NCBI GenBank assembly: GCA_016702505.1
Contig: JADJDU010000001.1
Coordinates: forward strand, 602,475-666,474
Length of the DNA stretch: 64,000 bases
Origin: Microthrixaceae bacterium
Lineage (GTDB): Bacteria; Actinomycetota; Acidimicrobiia; Acidimicrobiales; Iamiaceae
Direction of reading: 5' to 3'
Shown here: positions 63,996 through 64,000 of the stretch, one piece after another
Numbering within the stretch: position 1 is the stretch's first letter
Layout of the letters: each line of letters begins with the position of its first letter
Made by a program: the position numbers and the translations under genes
The notes under the pieces: model-generated
The model's database searches: none
The model's input: only the letters and a program-made list of their open reading frames with translations
Told to the model about the DNA's origin: nothing

Positions 63996-64000
63996 AGCTC

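Overview
This is a high-GC, gene-dense bacterial chromosome segment from an actinobacterium (Actinomycetota). The evidence is the core gene order and content: miaB-miaA-dapF-hflX, the divergent lexA / LysM gene followed by nrdR, and ribF, rpsO-pnp-M16 peptidase, dapB, dapA-rnj and ftsK, which together resemble the Rv2718c-Rv2786c stretch of Mycobacterium tuberculosis. It also carries an acetyltransferase-fold DapD of the actinobacterial type and many start codons with no Shine-Dalgarno sequence lying 6-10 nt after a TANNNT -10 box (leaderless transcripts). A class II B12-dependent ribonucleotide reductase and the absence of mycolate, sporulation or ESX genes would fit Acidimicrobiia (Microthrix/Ilumatobacter-like), but that class-level placement is inference.

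Layout. 0.1-10.9 kb: SGNH hydrolase, then miaB, miaA, a lipoprotein, dapF, hflX, dapD, dapC and dapE. 11-18.5 kb: peroxiredoxin, subtilisin-like protease, lexA, a divergent LysM cell-envelope gene across a cluster of SOS boxes, nrdR, a RibD-type reductase, a molybdopterin oxidoreductase and a MarR regulator. 18.5-22.1 kb: a 680-bp regulatory region and nrdJ, ended by two strong hairpins. 22-34 kb: accessory block with a hypothetical protein, SNF2 helicase, His-rich membrane protein, DksA-like zinc protein, MFS transporter, acyl-CoA ligase and an AbiEi/AbiEii-type toxin-antitoxin pair whose toxin reading frame is broken. 34-54.5 kb: glycosyltransferase, rsgA, ribF, alpha/beta hydrolase, a 160-bp G/C-homopolymer tract, rpsO, pnp, M16 peptidase, acyltransferase-SGNH protein, proline-rich protein, dapB, VTT membrane protein, acyl-CoA ligase, SURF1, two TetR regulators and a diiron ferritin-like protein. 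54.5-64 kb: dapA (with a possible coupled leader ORF), rnj, M28 lipoprotein peptidase, ftsK, DUF4395 and a LysM operon running off the right edge.

How genes work together. dapA, dapB, dapD, dapC, dapE and dapF give an almost complete succinylase route to meso-diaminopimelate and lysine, spread over 50 kb. lexA, the LysM gene and nrdR link DNA damage, envelope growth and dNTP supply, with nrdJ nearby as a likely NrdR target. RsgA, HflX, RNase J, PNPase, S15, MiaA and MiaB are a ribosome/RNA maintenance set.

Sequence quality. At least six otherwise conserved genes (miaA, the AbiEii toxin, pnp, the M28 peptidase, ftsK and the last gene) carry single-base frameshifts, mostly in C or G runs, and there is a nonsense G/C tract at 39.88-40.03 kb. 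This looks like a draft, homopolymer-error-prone assembly; most 'broken' genes here are probably intact in the organism. The most novel feature is a family of interspersed, hairpin-forming repeats located almost only in tail-to-tail intergenic gaps.
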